Positions 44,455-54,267 of a DNA stretch of 64,000 nucleotides are shown piece after piece (the first letter of the stretch is position 1; every line of letters begins with the position of its first letter). Both the position numbers and the translations under genes were made by a program. The notes beneath the pieces are model-generated. The model was not told the origin of the DNA. It worked only from the letters and a program-made list of their open reading frames with translations, and did no database searches. Source of the DNA: Paguma larvata. Taxonomy: Eukaryota; Chordata; Mammalia; Carnivora; Viverridae. The stretch is from the NCBI GenBank assembly GCA_030068075.1, contig CM057826.1:68421312-68485311 (forward strand), written 5' to 3'.

Positions 44455-45465
44455 GAAAAAGACGATCTTTTTAATGGTGCTGGGAAAACTGGTCACCCAC
44501 ATGCAAGAGCAAGAAATCGGACCACTTTCTTAAACAATACACAAAAATAAACTCAAAATGGACTTAGAACCTCAATGTGAGACCTGAAACTAAAATTCCT
44601 TGAAGAGGGCACAGGCAGTAATTTCTCTCACATCAACGGTAGCAACATTTTTCTAGATATGTCTCCTGAGGTTAGGGAAATAAAAACAAAAATAAGTTAT
44701 TGGCACTACAAGAAAATAAAAAGCTTCCACTCAACAAAGGAAACAATCAACAAAACTCAAGACAAACTACTTAACTGGAGAAGGTATTTGCAAATGATAT
44801 AACCAAAAAATGGTTAGTATCAAAAGTAAATAAAGAACTGATACAATTCAACACCCCAAAACCAAATAATCCAAATAAAAAATGGGCAGAGGACATGGAC
44901 AGATATTTTTCCAAGGAAGACATACAGATGCTCAACACCACTGATCACCAGGGAAATGCAAATCAAAACTATACTCCAATATCACATCATAGTTCTCAGA
45001 ACAGCTAAAATAAAAAATTCAGGAAACAACAAGTATTGTTGAGCATGTGGAGAAAAAGGAATGCTTGTGCACTGTTGCTGGGAATGCAAACTGGTGCATC
45101 CACTGTGGAGAATAGTATGGAAGTTCCTCAAATAACTAAAAATAGAACTATCATATGATGCAGTAATTTCACTACGAGGTATTTACCCAAACAATACAAA
45201 AACAATTTGAAAAGATATATGCACCTCTATCTTTACTGAAGCATTATTTACAATTGCCAAATCATGGAACCATTGCCATAGATGAATGGATAAAGAAAAT
45301 GTGTGTGGAATTCCATTCAACACAATGGAATATTACCCAGCCATAAAAAAGAATGAAATCTTGATCTTTGCAACAATATGGACGATCTAGAATACAATGC
45401 TAAGTGAAATAAGTCAGTCAGAGAAAGAGAAATCCTATATGGTTGCACTCATATGTGGAATTTAA

Positions 45466-45735
45466 GAAACAGAACAAAGGAGCAAAGGAAGAAAAGGAGA
45501 AAGAGAGAGCGAGAGAGAGAGAGAAACCAAGAACCAGACTTTTAACTCTAGAGAATAAACTAAGGGTTATAAGAGAGGAGGTGAGTGGGAGGATGGATGA
45601 AATAGGTGAAGGGAGTTAAGGGTACACTTACTGTGTTGAGCACTGTGTAATGTATAGAATTTTTGAATCACTATATATAATACTGTATCTTAACCATACT
45701 GGAATTAAAAAATAAATAAATAAAAGAAAAAAGAA
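45466..45735 (+). repeat. L1 3' UTR and A-rich tail
   Basis: Follows ORF2 directly. Contains a (GA)n patch at 45500-45525, GGTGAAGGGAGTTAAGGGTA, ACTGTGTTGAGCACTGTGTA, ATACTGTATCTTAACCATAC and GGAATTAAAAAATAAATAAA, the ending of carnivore L1 elements. Confidence 0.85.
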
Positions 45736-45739
45736 AAGG

Positions 45740-45870
45740 AATACCCTAAAAGAGTAATGATTCAATGACATCAATAGGCAAACCACAGAAAAAATATAAA
45801 TGGATAATAAATGTATTAAAATATTCAATCTCAGTAATCAAAAAAAGGTTAATATGCCATTTTAATCCCC
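45740..45870 (+). repeat. Fragment resembling an older L1 ORF2
   Basis: ATCAATAGGCAAACCACAGA, ATAAATGGATAATAAATG, ATTCAATCTCAGTAATCAAA and GTTAATATGCCATTTT follow the order of the L1 ORF2 stretch 'caaatggccaataaacat ... cctcactagtaatcaaagaaatgc ... gagataccatttt'. Short and diverged. Confidence 0.45.
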
Positions 45871-45972
45871 TCAAAAATACTTTCATAGCTATATCCAAAC
45901 TGATTTGGTCACCACCACATATCTGGTCACCATAACCTAGCAAAGCTGACACATAAAATTAACCATCACACT
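45871..45972 (+). repeat. Old interspersed repeat, 3' part, split by the L1
   Basis: CACATATCTGGTCACCATAA then GACACATAAAATTAACCATC ACA, the terminal text of the repeat that begins at 38327. Together the two parts make one old copy interrupted by the L1. Confidence 0.6.
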
Positions 45973-46017
45973 AAATGTGCTAATCACTAACTAAATGACT
46001 CCTTATTTTCTAATCTT

Positions 46018-46223
46018 TTAATTGTTTTTAATGTTTATTTAATTTTTAGAGACAGAGCATGAGTGGAGGAGGAGCAGAGAGAGAGGGAGACAGAATCCAA
46101 AGTAGGCTCTAGGGTCCGAGCTGCCAGCACAGAGCCCGATTCAGGGCTCGAACCCACAAACCGTGAGATCATGATCTGAGCCAAAGTCAGATAGTTAACC
46201 GACTGAGCCACCCAGGTGCCCCA
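46018..46223 (-). mobile_element. Felid tRNA-derived SINE, antisense, 18-bp TSD
   Basis: GTTTTTAATGTTTATTTAAT tail side, GGAGCAGAGAGAGAGGGAGA, CAAAGTAGGCTCTAGGGTCC, GGGCTCGAACCCACAAACCG, GAGATCATGATCTGAGCCAA and AACCGACTGAGCCACCCAGG. TSD TCCTTATTTTCTAATCTT (46000-46017) and TCCTTATTTCCTAATCTT (46224-46241), one mismatch in 18. Tail type A. Confidence 0.97.
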
Positions 46224-46381
46224 TCCTTATTTCCTAATCTTACGCCTTTTGCATTTTTCACCATCTCACTATAGCCTCTCAGCATTTATCCACTTGTACA
46301 AGCCAGTGTACCTAGAGCTGAGAGTTTTCTTCCTTACAGTCATATCAAATATTTTACCGGGTTTTATGTATTTCACTTTCT

Positions 46382-46603
46382 TTTCCTTTTTAAAAATTTT
46401 TAAAAAAATGTTTTATTTTTAAGAAAGAGACAGAGTCGGAGTGCGGGAGGGGCAGAGAGAGAGGAAGGCACAGAATCCAAAGCAGGCTCCAGGCTCAGAG
46501 CTGTCAGCACAGAGACCGACACAGGGCTCAAACTTGTGAACTGTGAGATCATGTCCTGAGCTGAAGTCAGACGCCCAACCGACTGAGCCACCCAGGCACC
46601 CCA
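46382..46603 (-). mobile_element. Felid tRNA-derived SINE, antisense, 17-bp TSD
   Basis: Tail-side T/A-rich run, GGGAGGGGCAGAGAGAGAGG, CAAAGCAGGCTCCAGGCTCA, GAGCTGTCAGCACAGAGACC, TGAGATCATGTCCTGAGCTG and AACCGACTGAGCCACCCAGG. The 17-bp TSD TATGTATTTCACTTTCT is exact at 46365-46381 and 46604-46620. Tail type A. Confidence 0.97.
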
Positions 46604-46620
46604 TATGTATTTCACTTTCT

Positions 46621-47340
46621 AAATGTCACTCCGATCTACTTCCTTCTGTTATCCACTGTTACTGCCCTTGTCCAAGCCACCACTGCCTCTAGTCTAGACT
46701 ACTGCACCGCTGCCCAATCCAGTCTGTTTTCAACCTGGCAAGCCAAGTCATCTTTAAAATTCCATGGTTTTACTTTAAGAATCTTCAAAAGTTTATTCAT
46801 CTAAGAATAAAAATTTGATTCTTTACCATTACCTACAAGGTTATTCATGCTCTGGTACCTGTTCACTCGTCTGAACACATCTCTTGCCTTTCCCCCTAAA
46901 CTCATTCACTCACTGTCCAACACTACTGTCTGCTTTAGCTCCTGGAAATTGTCTCACTCTTTACTGCTTGAAGGCCTTTGCATAAGTTGTTTCTTCTGCA
47001 AGTTCCCTTGCTGCCTAATTCTTTGCATACCTAGGTCCTTCAAATTCCAAAGTCTTAGTTTAAATATTACACTAAGAGCAGCCTTCCCTGGATACTCTAC
47101 CTACAGCTATCCTTCATACAGTACCTTATTTTTTCTCTCATTTAAGTGGCCACAATATATTATGTGTAAATAAATATTTAGTTTTTTACTGGATGTCTTT
47201 CATATGAGTCTTTAACTTCCATGAAGGCAGTATTGCTCCTTGATTCACTGTGGTACATCCAATGCCTAAAATACTGTATGAAGAAGGCATTTGTTCAGTA
47301 CTGACTAGATGAAATAATGAACATAGACTTACTTAGTAGG
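46621..47340 (+). repeat. L2 (LINE-2) 3' portion, sense
   Basis: Good order: TCCAAGCCACCACTGCCTCT, AGTCATCTTTAAAATTCCAT, TTACCATTACCTACAAGGTT, TTGAAGGCCTTTGCATAAGT, AGAGCAGCCTTCCCTGGATA, TTTTTCTCTCATTTAAGTGG, and a 3' end of CTTCCATGAAGGCAGTATTG, ATGCCTAAAATACTG. It is one of the longest L2 pieces in the window, but without coding capacity. Confidence 0.75.
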
Positions 47341-47354
47341 TAAGAGCTGCTAGT

Positions 47355-47743
47355 TTTGTGAATATGACTTTATTTGGAAAAGATTTTTGCAATGTAATTG
47401 AGACTCTCAGGATGAGATCATCCTGGGTTATCTAAGTAGATTCTAAATCCAATGACAAGTGTCCTTAAAAGAGATAGAAGAGGAAAAGAAACAGACACAC
47501 AGATAAGCCCACATGAAAATTGAGGCAAAGACTGCAGTGATGCAGTCACGAGGAATGCCAACAGCTACCAGAAACTGGAAGAGGCAAAGGATTCTCCCCC
47601 AGAAGCTCTAAAGGGAGTATGGCCCTGCTGACATCTTGATTTTGGACTTCTGGCCTCCAGAACTATGAGAGGATAAATTTCTGCTGTTTTAAGCCACTCA
47701 GTTTGTAGTAATTTATTATGGCAGCCCTAGGAAACTAATGCAG
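47355..47743 (+). repeat. MLT1-type (ERVL-MaLR) solo LTR, sense
   Basis: GAATATGACTTTATTTGGAA, AAATCCAATGACAAGTGTCC, TTGAGGCAAAGACTGCAGTG, CCTGCTGACATCTTGATTTT, GGACTTCTGGCCTCCAGAAC, TTAAGCCACTCAGTTTGTAG and AGGAAACTAATGCAG. No internal region. Confidence 0.85.
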
Positions 47744-47855
47744 TGGTGAAGAGTCTGTTATTAAAGACTAAAAGTTTCTACCTTCTGGAAGACTAGCATT
47801 TTGAAATTTTCAGCAACCTTTTAATATGATAATGTTCATAGCATTAAAGTGATTA

Positions 47856-47954
47856 GGGGGCAGCTAGGTGGCTCAGTTGTAAGTGTCCAACTTTGACTCA
47901 GGTCATGATCTCATGGTTCATCAGTTTGAGCCCTGCATCAGGCTCTGCGCTGAC
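47856..47954 (+). mobile_element. Felid SINE head only, lacking body and tail
   Basis: GGGGCAGCTAGGTGGCTCAG, CTCAGGTCATGATCTCATGG, TTTGAGCCCTGCATCAGGCT and CTCTGCGCTGACAGC, then it stops. There is no CT-rich body and no A-rich tail. The 10-bp repeat AGCATTAAAG flanks it at 47840-47849 and 47955-47964. The flanking repeat could be a TSD joined to a later deletion, or the result of a deletion between short repeats. Confidence 0.85.
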
Positions 47955-47964
47955 AGCATTAAAG

Positions 47965-48984
47965 CCTTTAGATGTGTTACATGTATAAAATCCTGACATT
48001 CCTAATTCAGAATATAAACCACTGTATTGTAACTAATACTTATTATCATCACCACACACACAATATTACTATTACCTGAGATAAAGGCATGTTTGCATTT
48101 TTCTTTATCTCTTTATATCACTGATTCCTACTTTTATAGATTTTTTCTTCCCTAAAATAAATGCATCACATATAATTATAAAATGGGTTTCATTTTTCAC
48201 TGTGCATACAGGGAGGCTTAAATAGATTTAGCCGTAAGTTGTAATGCAACAAAATTATTGCTATTTAATACTTATAAGAATCTAAGGTATTTTTGCTAAT
48301 TATACAAGTAAGAAAGCAGAGGTTCACAGAGACCACAACACTACTAGTCAGTAGAGAGTGCCACTTGGATAGGGGTCTACCTAACTATACTGTGTTCCAA
48401 GACACCATAAGCCATGTAGTAGATGCTATATGTCTCTTCTACAACTCATCTGAAGTGACCTGAAAAACACATTCATTTTAATTGGTTAGAAATTCAATGT
48501 AATAGTTCCTCTAAGGACACATTTTGATTTGAAAGAATACCTAAGCAGTAAGAGCAGCACTTCTGATAGGGGAAGATATTTTTAGGGCATTCCTCTTGAA
48601 TTAAAGCCAAACTGGGATATGAAATTGCTTACTATGCACACATATAAGGTTGACCCTGAATCTGTAGGATGTGACTCACTTGAAACAGATGGAAAATTGG
48701 TATCTGATTCAGTGTACTGGGCTGACAGTTTTATTCAACTAATTAGCTTCATACATATTTGTGTGGAACATCATCTGTTCTATTCAGGGGGAGGAGCTTA
48801 GAGATATTGTGCCTATATTATAATGTGGGCTGTCAAAGACCCTTATGTGATCTGTGGTTACACTAACGCTGCATAGCTCAAAGATGGGAGTGTGAGAGCC
48901 TTCCACCTTCCAATCACTGATGTTCTCTTAATCGGTATATATTTCTAAAGGCTGAAGCAATAACCTTATCTTGCCAATCCAAAA
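47965..48984. other. AT-rich non-coding sequence
   Basis: No gene. About 48250-48405 has antisense MIR-like text (GAAAGCAGAGGTTCACAGAG, then GTCAGTAGAGAGTGCCACTT). Confidence 0.4.
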
Positions 48985-49130
48985 TCTTATTCTAAAGATA
49001 ATTTTGATTTGTATTCAAATTTTTACTTTGTTACTTACTAGCAATGTAACTTGAGCAGATGAATTAACTTCTTGGAATTTTGGTTCCCTCATCATTAGCA
49101 TACTGATGAAAAAATATCCTGGTGTTATTA
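48985..49130 (+). repeat. MIR (mammal-wide SINE), sense
   Basis: GTTACTTACTAGCAATGTAA, CTTGAGCAGATGAATTAACT, TCTTGGAATTTTGGTTCCCT and CATCATTAGCATACTGATGA follow the MIR core. Confidence 0.7.
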
Positions 49131-50239
49131 AAAAAAAAGGGCAAAAACACGTATGCATTGCCTAACATGTGTTATGTACTCAATTCACATTAATTTCATT
49201 CTTTGAACCATTCAACAAATATTTTTTGAAAACCTGCTATGTGGCAGTCAGAAAGAAAGGATCATTAATTGACATGATGTGGGTGATGTAGAAATCTAAT
49301 CAAAACCTTTTAGAGGTACCTATCCTTTCTTTTGCTTTCTCTAACAACTCCGCTCTGGAGAAGCTGGAGAAAATTAACTGGAATTCAATGGCTTCAGTGG
49401 AAGACTGGCCCAGTAGGCTGCCATCAGAAGCCCCAATGCCTCTCTCTGCCAAGCCATCAGTGGGCACTGTTCTGGAGACCAACTAATAAAGAGTGTCCAA
49501 CATCACTTAGTCAGTAATGCTTTTTGACAGCTGTCAATTCTTAGAGAAGTCTAAATGGACAGGAAACTGTCTGTGTAGGCCAAATTATGTGGAAATCAGA
49601 GACAGAGTTGTAAATGACACCTCAAATCACCTACCCATGTCAATGTAATGGAACTGGAAATGGTACTAAAAGATGTTGGCTGACTTTATGTTCCGATAGC
49701 ATTTTTTGCTTTAATGTTCTTCTTTGGTCAATGTTTTGGCTAGCTATAATTCCAACCTTCTATTTTGACTAAATCATATGATTATATCTTCTTTAGTTAC
49801 ATACATAACTTGGCCAAAACAAAAATATTTACGTAAGTTACTCAAATTGCTCTGTGACAATAGGAAGCTCAAAATTGACAAACCCCAAATAGGTATACAT
49901 TACTAGCAGGTATTGAGTTGGCTTGTCAAGAATATCAATTGAATGAGTAGGGCATACTTTTAATGAAAGAAGAAACAAGAAGTCTGGTTCCTCTGGGAGC
50001 TTGCAAAATAACACTGGCATGAGGAGAGTCCCATAAACATATACATAGCCAATGATAACTTTTTCAAGAGTAATGAGTGTTATTAGAAGGATAGGATAAA
50101 GGCAATGTGAATTTGGGAAGGCTTCATGGAAAATGTGAGTTTTGAATTAGGGTTTGAATGTTTTGAAGGGATAAGGCTTGGCAGAAAAATTGTTTTGGGC
50201 AACACAGGCAATGAAAATGTCATAGGCAATCTCTTCTCA
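49131..50239. other. Non-coding sequence, nothing recognised
   Basis: No convincing gene. CATTCAACAAATATTTTTTG at 49208 resembles an antisense L2 3' end but continues poorly. Confidence 0.4.
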
Positions 50240-50995
50240 TTTTACACCCTTTCTACATCCCTAGGCTACATCATGATTTCAAGGACTTCTTATATATTGA
50301 ATATTCCCAAATTTGCATATAAAACTCAGTGGATCCAACTGCCTACTGATATATCTACTTGCCTTCTCCAGAAGATTTCTAAATGCAATCTATTTAAAAC
50401 AAAACTTATCAGTATCCCCCTCCCTATTCCACTTCCGTATTGCCTCTCTCAGTGAGGGGCATTACTATCCTCTATTGGCCTAAGGAATAAATTTATGATT
50501 CATTCTTGACACATCTACTCCCTCACTTCTATTTCTCATCAGCGGGCGAAGTCTATCAATTTTACTGCTGAATTACTTCTATTAACTACCTAACTTTCTC
50601 CACCCTCACAGCTATGCTACCAGTCCAGGCCACCAGCAAGAACCTCCAAATTTGTCTTTATGTAATCACTCTTGCCCTTCCAATTCATTTTTTAGCTTTC
50701 TCCCAGAGTGATCTGTAAATGCAAATCTAATCATATTTTCCTGCTGCTTAGAATTTTCACTGTCTTTCCATTTTTAATAGGTTAAAACCCAAACTTCTTA
50801 CTATGGACTTATAAGATTGCTTCACAATATGGCCTCACCCTCCTCTTCACACTCATTTAGTGCCATGCTACCTCTCACTCTCTTATCTCAGTTATACTGG
50901 ATTCCTTCCAGTGTCACAAATAGGCCATCATCTTTATCTTCTGTGATTTCTCACAAAATCTTACTTGGATATGCAACTGGAATATTCATTCAGAA
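50240..50995 (+). repeat. L2 (LINE-2) ORF-region fragment, sense
   Basis: CCCAAATTTGCATATAAAAC, GATCCAACTGCCTACTGATA, ATATCTACTTGCCTTCTCC, TGCAAATCTAATCATATTTT, CCTGCTGCTTAGAATTTTCA, GGTTAAAACCCAAACTTCTT and ATGGCCTCACCCTCCTC match the L2 ORF2 3' half in order. Frameshifted throughout. Confidence 0.75.
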
Positions 50996-52020
50996 GTAAA
51001 TACTTACAAATCATGATGAGGGCGATAAAAGAAAAGTACAGAGTATGATAAGGGAATCTAATGAGAATGGAGGCTGATGGAAGCTACTGAGTATGTATTG
51101 GCTAGTGTGGGATAAAGAACATTCAGAAAAAGTGACAATGTTCAAAAGTTCTGTTGTAGAAAGAGCATGTGAAGTTAGAGGATATGTAGGGAAGAAAAAG
51201 GATAGTGAATGAGAGGGCAAGTGGGATGAGAGTTGAGGTTGAAGTAGCTGTGGGGCAGACAATAAAGGATTTCCTGATCATGTTGAAGATTTTAGGTATG
51301 AGGAAATATAAGTTGTTCCTCTGTGATGGGTAGCCGGGATCAGGAGAATCTGGAAATAGAGACATTTGTTTGTAGGGTCTTGGTATTAATGCAGATGGTT
51401 GTCGTTTAGTTAGGGAAAGAAAGAGGTGGAGGTGACCACATGAACCCCAACTTAGGAAGGATGGTGGGCCTTAGGAGCAGGTGAGAGAAGAAGGGACTGA
51501 AGAGGGCTCCATAGTTCTGTTGCTGGTGCACAGGTGGGGAAGGGTACCCCTTGACCATAGCAGACAAGTTGAAGTGAGGCAAGGGTTCGAAGGAAAGGAC
51601 ACTGGTTCAATTTTGTCATAATTAGTTTTAGATCTTGGCGGATCACCAAAGAAAGTTATTTTGTAGACAGCACAAAATATGTCATAAGAATGAGGATGAG
51701 GGGTCAAGACCTGAGGTATTGATCTAAGAGCCATCTGTGGTCAGCGAGGAGTAGTTATGTTGCTTTGCAGTAAGCAAGACAATGTGACAATATAGAATTT
51801 ATTAGACCAGGTCAGCTGGGTTCCTGGATTTTCATTAACAGTGCTTAGTTGCATCAGCATGGGGCACAAGTATGGACAGCGGTGCTTACAAGGGAAAGTT
51901 AAAGCTGAAGGAGGGGAAGGTTAAAGAGAATAAGGAACAAAGCCAGTGGTTACTGCCAAGGGTCAGCTTTAGGTAATAACTAAAGAGAAAATTGGGTTCA
52001 CTTCAACATTTAGGAAAGCC
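50996..52020. other. Non-coding sequence, unassigned
   Basis: Purine-rich plus strand with no gene recognised. It may include diverged antisense L2 around 51000-51450, but I could not confirm this. Confidence 0.35.
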
Positions 52021-52243
52021 ATGGGGTGCCTGAGTAGCTCAGTTGGTTAAGTGACTGACTTTAGCTCAGGTCATGATCTCTCAGTTCATGGGTTCAAGCC
52101 CCATGTCAGGCTCTGTACTGACAGTTCAGAGCCTGAAGCCTGCTTCAGATTCTATGTCTTCCTCTCTCTCTGTCCCTCTCCCACTTGCACTCTGTCTCTC
52201 TGTGTCTCTTTCTCAAAAACATGAATAAAACATTAAAAAAATA
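52021..52243 (+). mobile_element. Felid tRNA-derived SINE with TSD
   Basis: TGGGGTGCCTGAGTAGCTCA head, TTTAGCTCAGGTCATGATCT, GTTCAAGCCCCATGTCAGGC, GTTCAGAGCCTGAAGCCTGC, TTCAGATTCTATGTCTTCCT, and AATAAAACATTAAAAAAATA tail. Imperfect 16-bp TSD: AACATTTAGGAAAGCC (52005-52020) and AACATGTAGGAAAACC (52244-52259). Tail type A. Confidence 0.95.
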
Positions 52244-52479
52244 AACATGTAGGAAAACCTCAAATAGTAACAGAAAGAAAGGCAAGATCAGAACAGGAGA
52301 GCACATGGGTGGAAAAGTGTATGCAGGTGGGAAGACTGGGCTGATAATCAGACTTTGAACCCTTATAATGACCCTGATAATGTGTTGATTTTATAGGAGA
52401 GCTATGTGTATGTGTTTGAAGTATTACAGGTAAGTGCCTCTTCCTTCTTAGTCTGTTTTGTTTGTTTGTTTTTGTTTTT

Positions 52480-52640
52480 GTTTTTGAGTGAGAATCTTGC
52501 CAAGACATTTGTTAGCTTGGTGATCTTGAGAAAATCACTGAATCTTTTGTATTTAAACTCCATGAGTTTTAAATTAAAGAAATGAATGCTATTCTATTAA
52601 GTGGCTATGGGCTCTAAGTGAGCCAGTATATGATGAAGTG
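52480..52640 (+). repeat. MIR (mammal-wide SINE), sense, diverged
   Basis: TTGTTAGCTTGGTGATCTTG, AGAAAATCACTGAATCTTTT and a weaker 'aaattaaagaaatgaatgc' core follow MIR order. Confidence 0.55.
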
Positions 52641-53774
52641 ACCAGCAGTGTATCTGCTCCATTCTGTCCCTCCTCGTTCCAGCAGGTAACCAAGGGAATA
52701 AGATCATTGCTTCTAGTTTCTACTCTGGCTGCTTGCTGCTGTTGGAGCCCTTACACCATTTTACAAGGCTTCTTCATTTAAGAGGAAGTCAGATGCCATC
52801 TGCTTGACAACTTCTTAGATCTATTTCCATGAAAGAGATTATTGCCACAATTTTTGAATTCATGAGGATTTCATCGATGCAGCAATGAGCATCAGTGTCC
52901 TTGATGACTCTTTCATCTCTAGGTTACACAGAATAAGACAGCACCTGTAAACTCATTGTAATTTGCAGAGCTGCACATACCTTTGAAAAATGATTTGTAA
53001 TTCTCATGGCTAGCTCTCAAAGTAGTTTTTAAATGACTGCGAGCTGAACAAGGACAAGCCAACCATGTAAGGCTTTAAAGAGGCACCTGACAGACACAGA
53101 TATCACACATCTGTTTTGATAGTCACTGGAACGCTGGGAAGAGGTCTAATTCCACTGATCACAAATATATTTCACAAGGACTTATACCTGGATTCTTTTT
53201 ATGTCCCTCATACATTCTGTAAAAAATGTGTTACTTTTTAGTATTTTGCTTTCTTGAACTTAAGGGAAAATATAAGTTAAAAAATGATTTTAGGTCTTTT
53301 TTTTTTTTAAAGACTGGCTGAATTCCAAAAACACTTATAAGCATAATAACCGCAAACAGAGATAACATTACAAGGTTTGCTATGAATGGATGCTCACTTA
53401 TTTATGACTATGGCCAAAAGATACCAACTATTAATCCCCAAATGGCTTTGCCATAACAAGTTTACTTATTTATTTATTTATTTTCTCAGAACGTTAAGAG
53501 TTTCTACATTAGGATGTCCCAAAATACATTTTATTTTTTTGAACTTGAGATCAGGGCAAAAACATATGTAAATGACAAAACCTACATCCTTGAATGATCA
53601 GGACATGTGTAACATTCAAGTACGAGTTACTGGAGAATTTGCTCTTACAGAGAGGGAGAAATGGGAGTGTTTGATAGCCACGCTGTCCCAAGGCCAGGGG
53701 CTGTACCTGATTTTTTGAGGTGGGGCTTGGATAGGAGGTGGCAGTCAAAGAAATTCTTAAACCTCACCTACTAC
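52641..53774. other. Non-coding sequence, nothing recognised
   Basis: No repeat or coding signal that I could support. A small TTTA repeat lies at 53465-53482. Confidence 0.45.
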
Positions 53775-53787
53775 AAACAATTACCCT

Positions 53788-53843
53788 TTTAAGAAAAAAC
53801 ATTTTTAATGTTTTTTTTAATTTTTTTTATGTTATTTATTTTT

Positions 53844-53881
<38 letters not shown>

Positions 53882-54049
53882 GCGTCAGGAGGGTAGGGGC
53901 AGAGAGAGAGTGAGGCACAGAATCCGAAGCAGGCTCCAGGCTCCGAGCTGTGGGCACAGAGCCTGACGCGGGGCTTGAACTCACAAACTGCGAGATCATG
54001 ACCTGAGCCGAAGTCGGACGCTTAACCGACTGAGCCACCCAGGCGCTCC
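53788..54049 (-). mobile_element. Felid tRNA-derived SINE, antisense, young-looking
   Basis: Tail-side T/A-rich run, then TTATTTATTTTTGAGAGAGA, a (GA)n and (GACA)n expansion at 53846-53880, GCACAGAATCCGAAGCAGGC, CTGACGCGGGGCTTGAACTC, TGCGAGATCATGACCTGAGC, GAAGTCGGACGCTTAACCGA and CTGAGCCACCCAGGCGCTCC. It keeps many CpGs that older copies have lost. It sits in the A-rich tail of its neighbour. Confidence 0.95.
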
Positions 54050-54254
54050 TAACGTTTGTTTTTAAGAGAGAGAGAGAGAAAAGAAAAAACAGAACATGAG
54101 CAGAGAGGGGCAGAGAGAGAGGGAGACAACGGAACTCCAAGAGGGCTCTAACCTGTGCTGTCAGCACAGAGCCCGACGAGGGGCTCAAACTCATGGAGAT
54201 CCTGACCTGAGCAGGTGTAGGACCCTTAACAGACTGAGCCACTCAGGTGCCCCT
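54050..54254 (-). mobile_element. Felid tRNA-derived SINE, antisense, older partner
   Basis: GTTTGTTTTTAAGAGAGAGA, GGGGCAGAGAGAGAGGGAGA, GAGGGCTCTAACCTGTGCTG, GCCCGACGAGGGGCTCAAAC, and ACAGACTGAGCCACTCAGGT. The 13-bp TSD AAACAATTACCCT occurs at 53775-53787 and 54255-54267, outside both SINEs, so this copy landed first and the other entered its tail. Confidence 0.95.
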
Positions 54255-54267
54255 AAACAATTACCCT

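Larger units (their letters stand above)
41214..45465 (+). pseudogene. L1 ORF2 relic (endonuclease and reverse transcriptase)
   Basis: In intact L1, ORF2p nicks target DNA and copies RNA into the genome. Here ATG 41214 opens the frame but a stop follows at about codon 24. Landmarks can still be seen in shifted frames: LQETHF at 41323-41340 (metal-binding Glu of the endonuclease), a DFNT stretch at 41635-41646, and SDYNS at 41884-41898, where the catalytic His of the usual SDH has become Tyr. The reverse-transcriptase FADD motif is at 43563-43574. The natural end ICGI then TAA is at 45463-45465. After removing two SINEs and one target copy each, about 3810 bp remain, close to the normal 1,275 codons. 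FADD then falls near codon 710, where it belongs. At least four frame changes are present. Confidence 0.85.
38662..45735 (+). mobile_element. Full-length, dead LINE-1 (carnivore type)
   Basis: One L1 in sense orientation. It holds a 5' UTR of about 1.35 kb, ORF1 (40015-40841), a spacer, ORF2 (41214-45465), a 3' UTR and an A-rich tail of AAATAAATAAATAAAAG type. Two later SINEs (42761-42967 and 44241-44454) interrupt ORF2. After removing them and their duplicated targets the element is about 6.6 kb, a normal full length. Both frames carry stops and frameshifts, so it cannot move. I saw only a weak candidate for its own TSD (around 38640-38655 and 45741-45757), consistent with age. Confidence 0.92.

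Noticed and set aside
53838..53884. CRISPR-like array of short repeats
   Set aside because: It is a continuous GA and GACA microsatellite inside a SINE, without spacers.
53832..54242. 136-codon minus-strand open frame
   Set aside because: It is a translation through the two antisense SINEs at 53788-54254 (repeated 'AQSVK...TSAQVMIS...FVSSSPASGS' text appears in other SINE-derived frames too).
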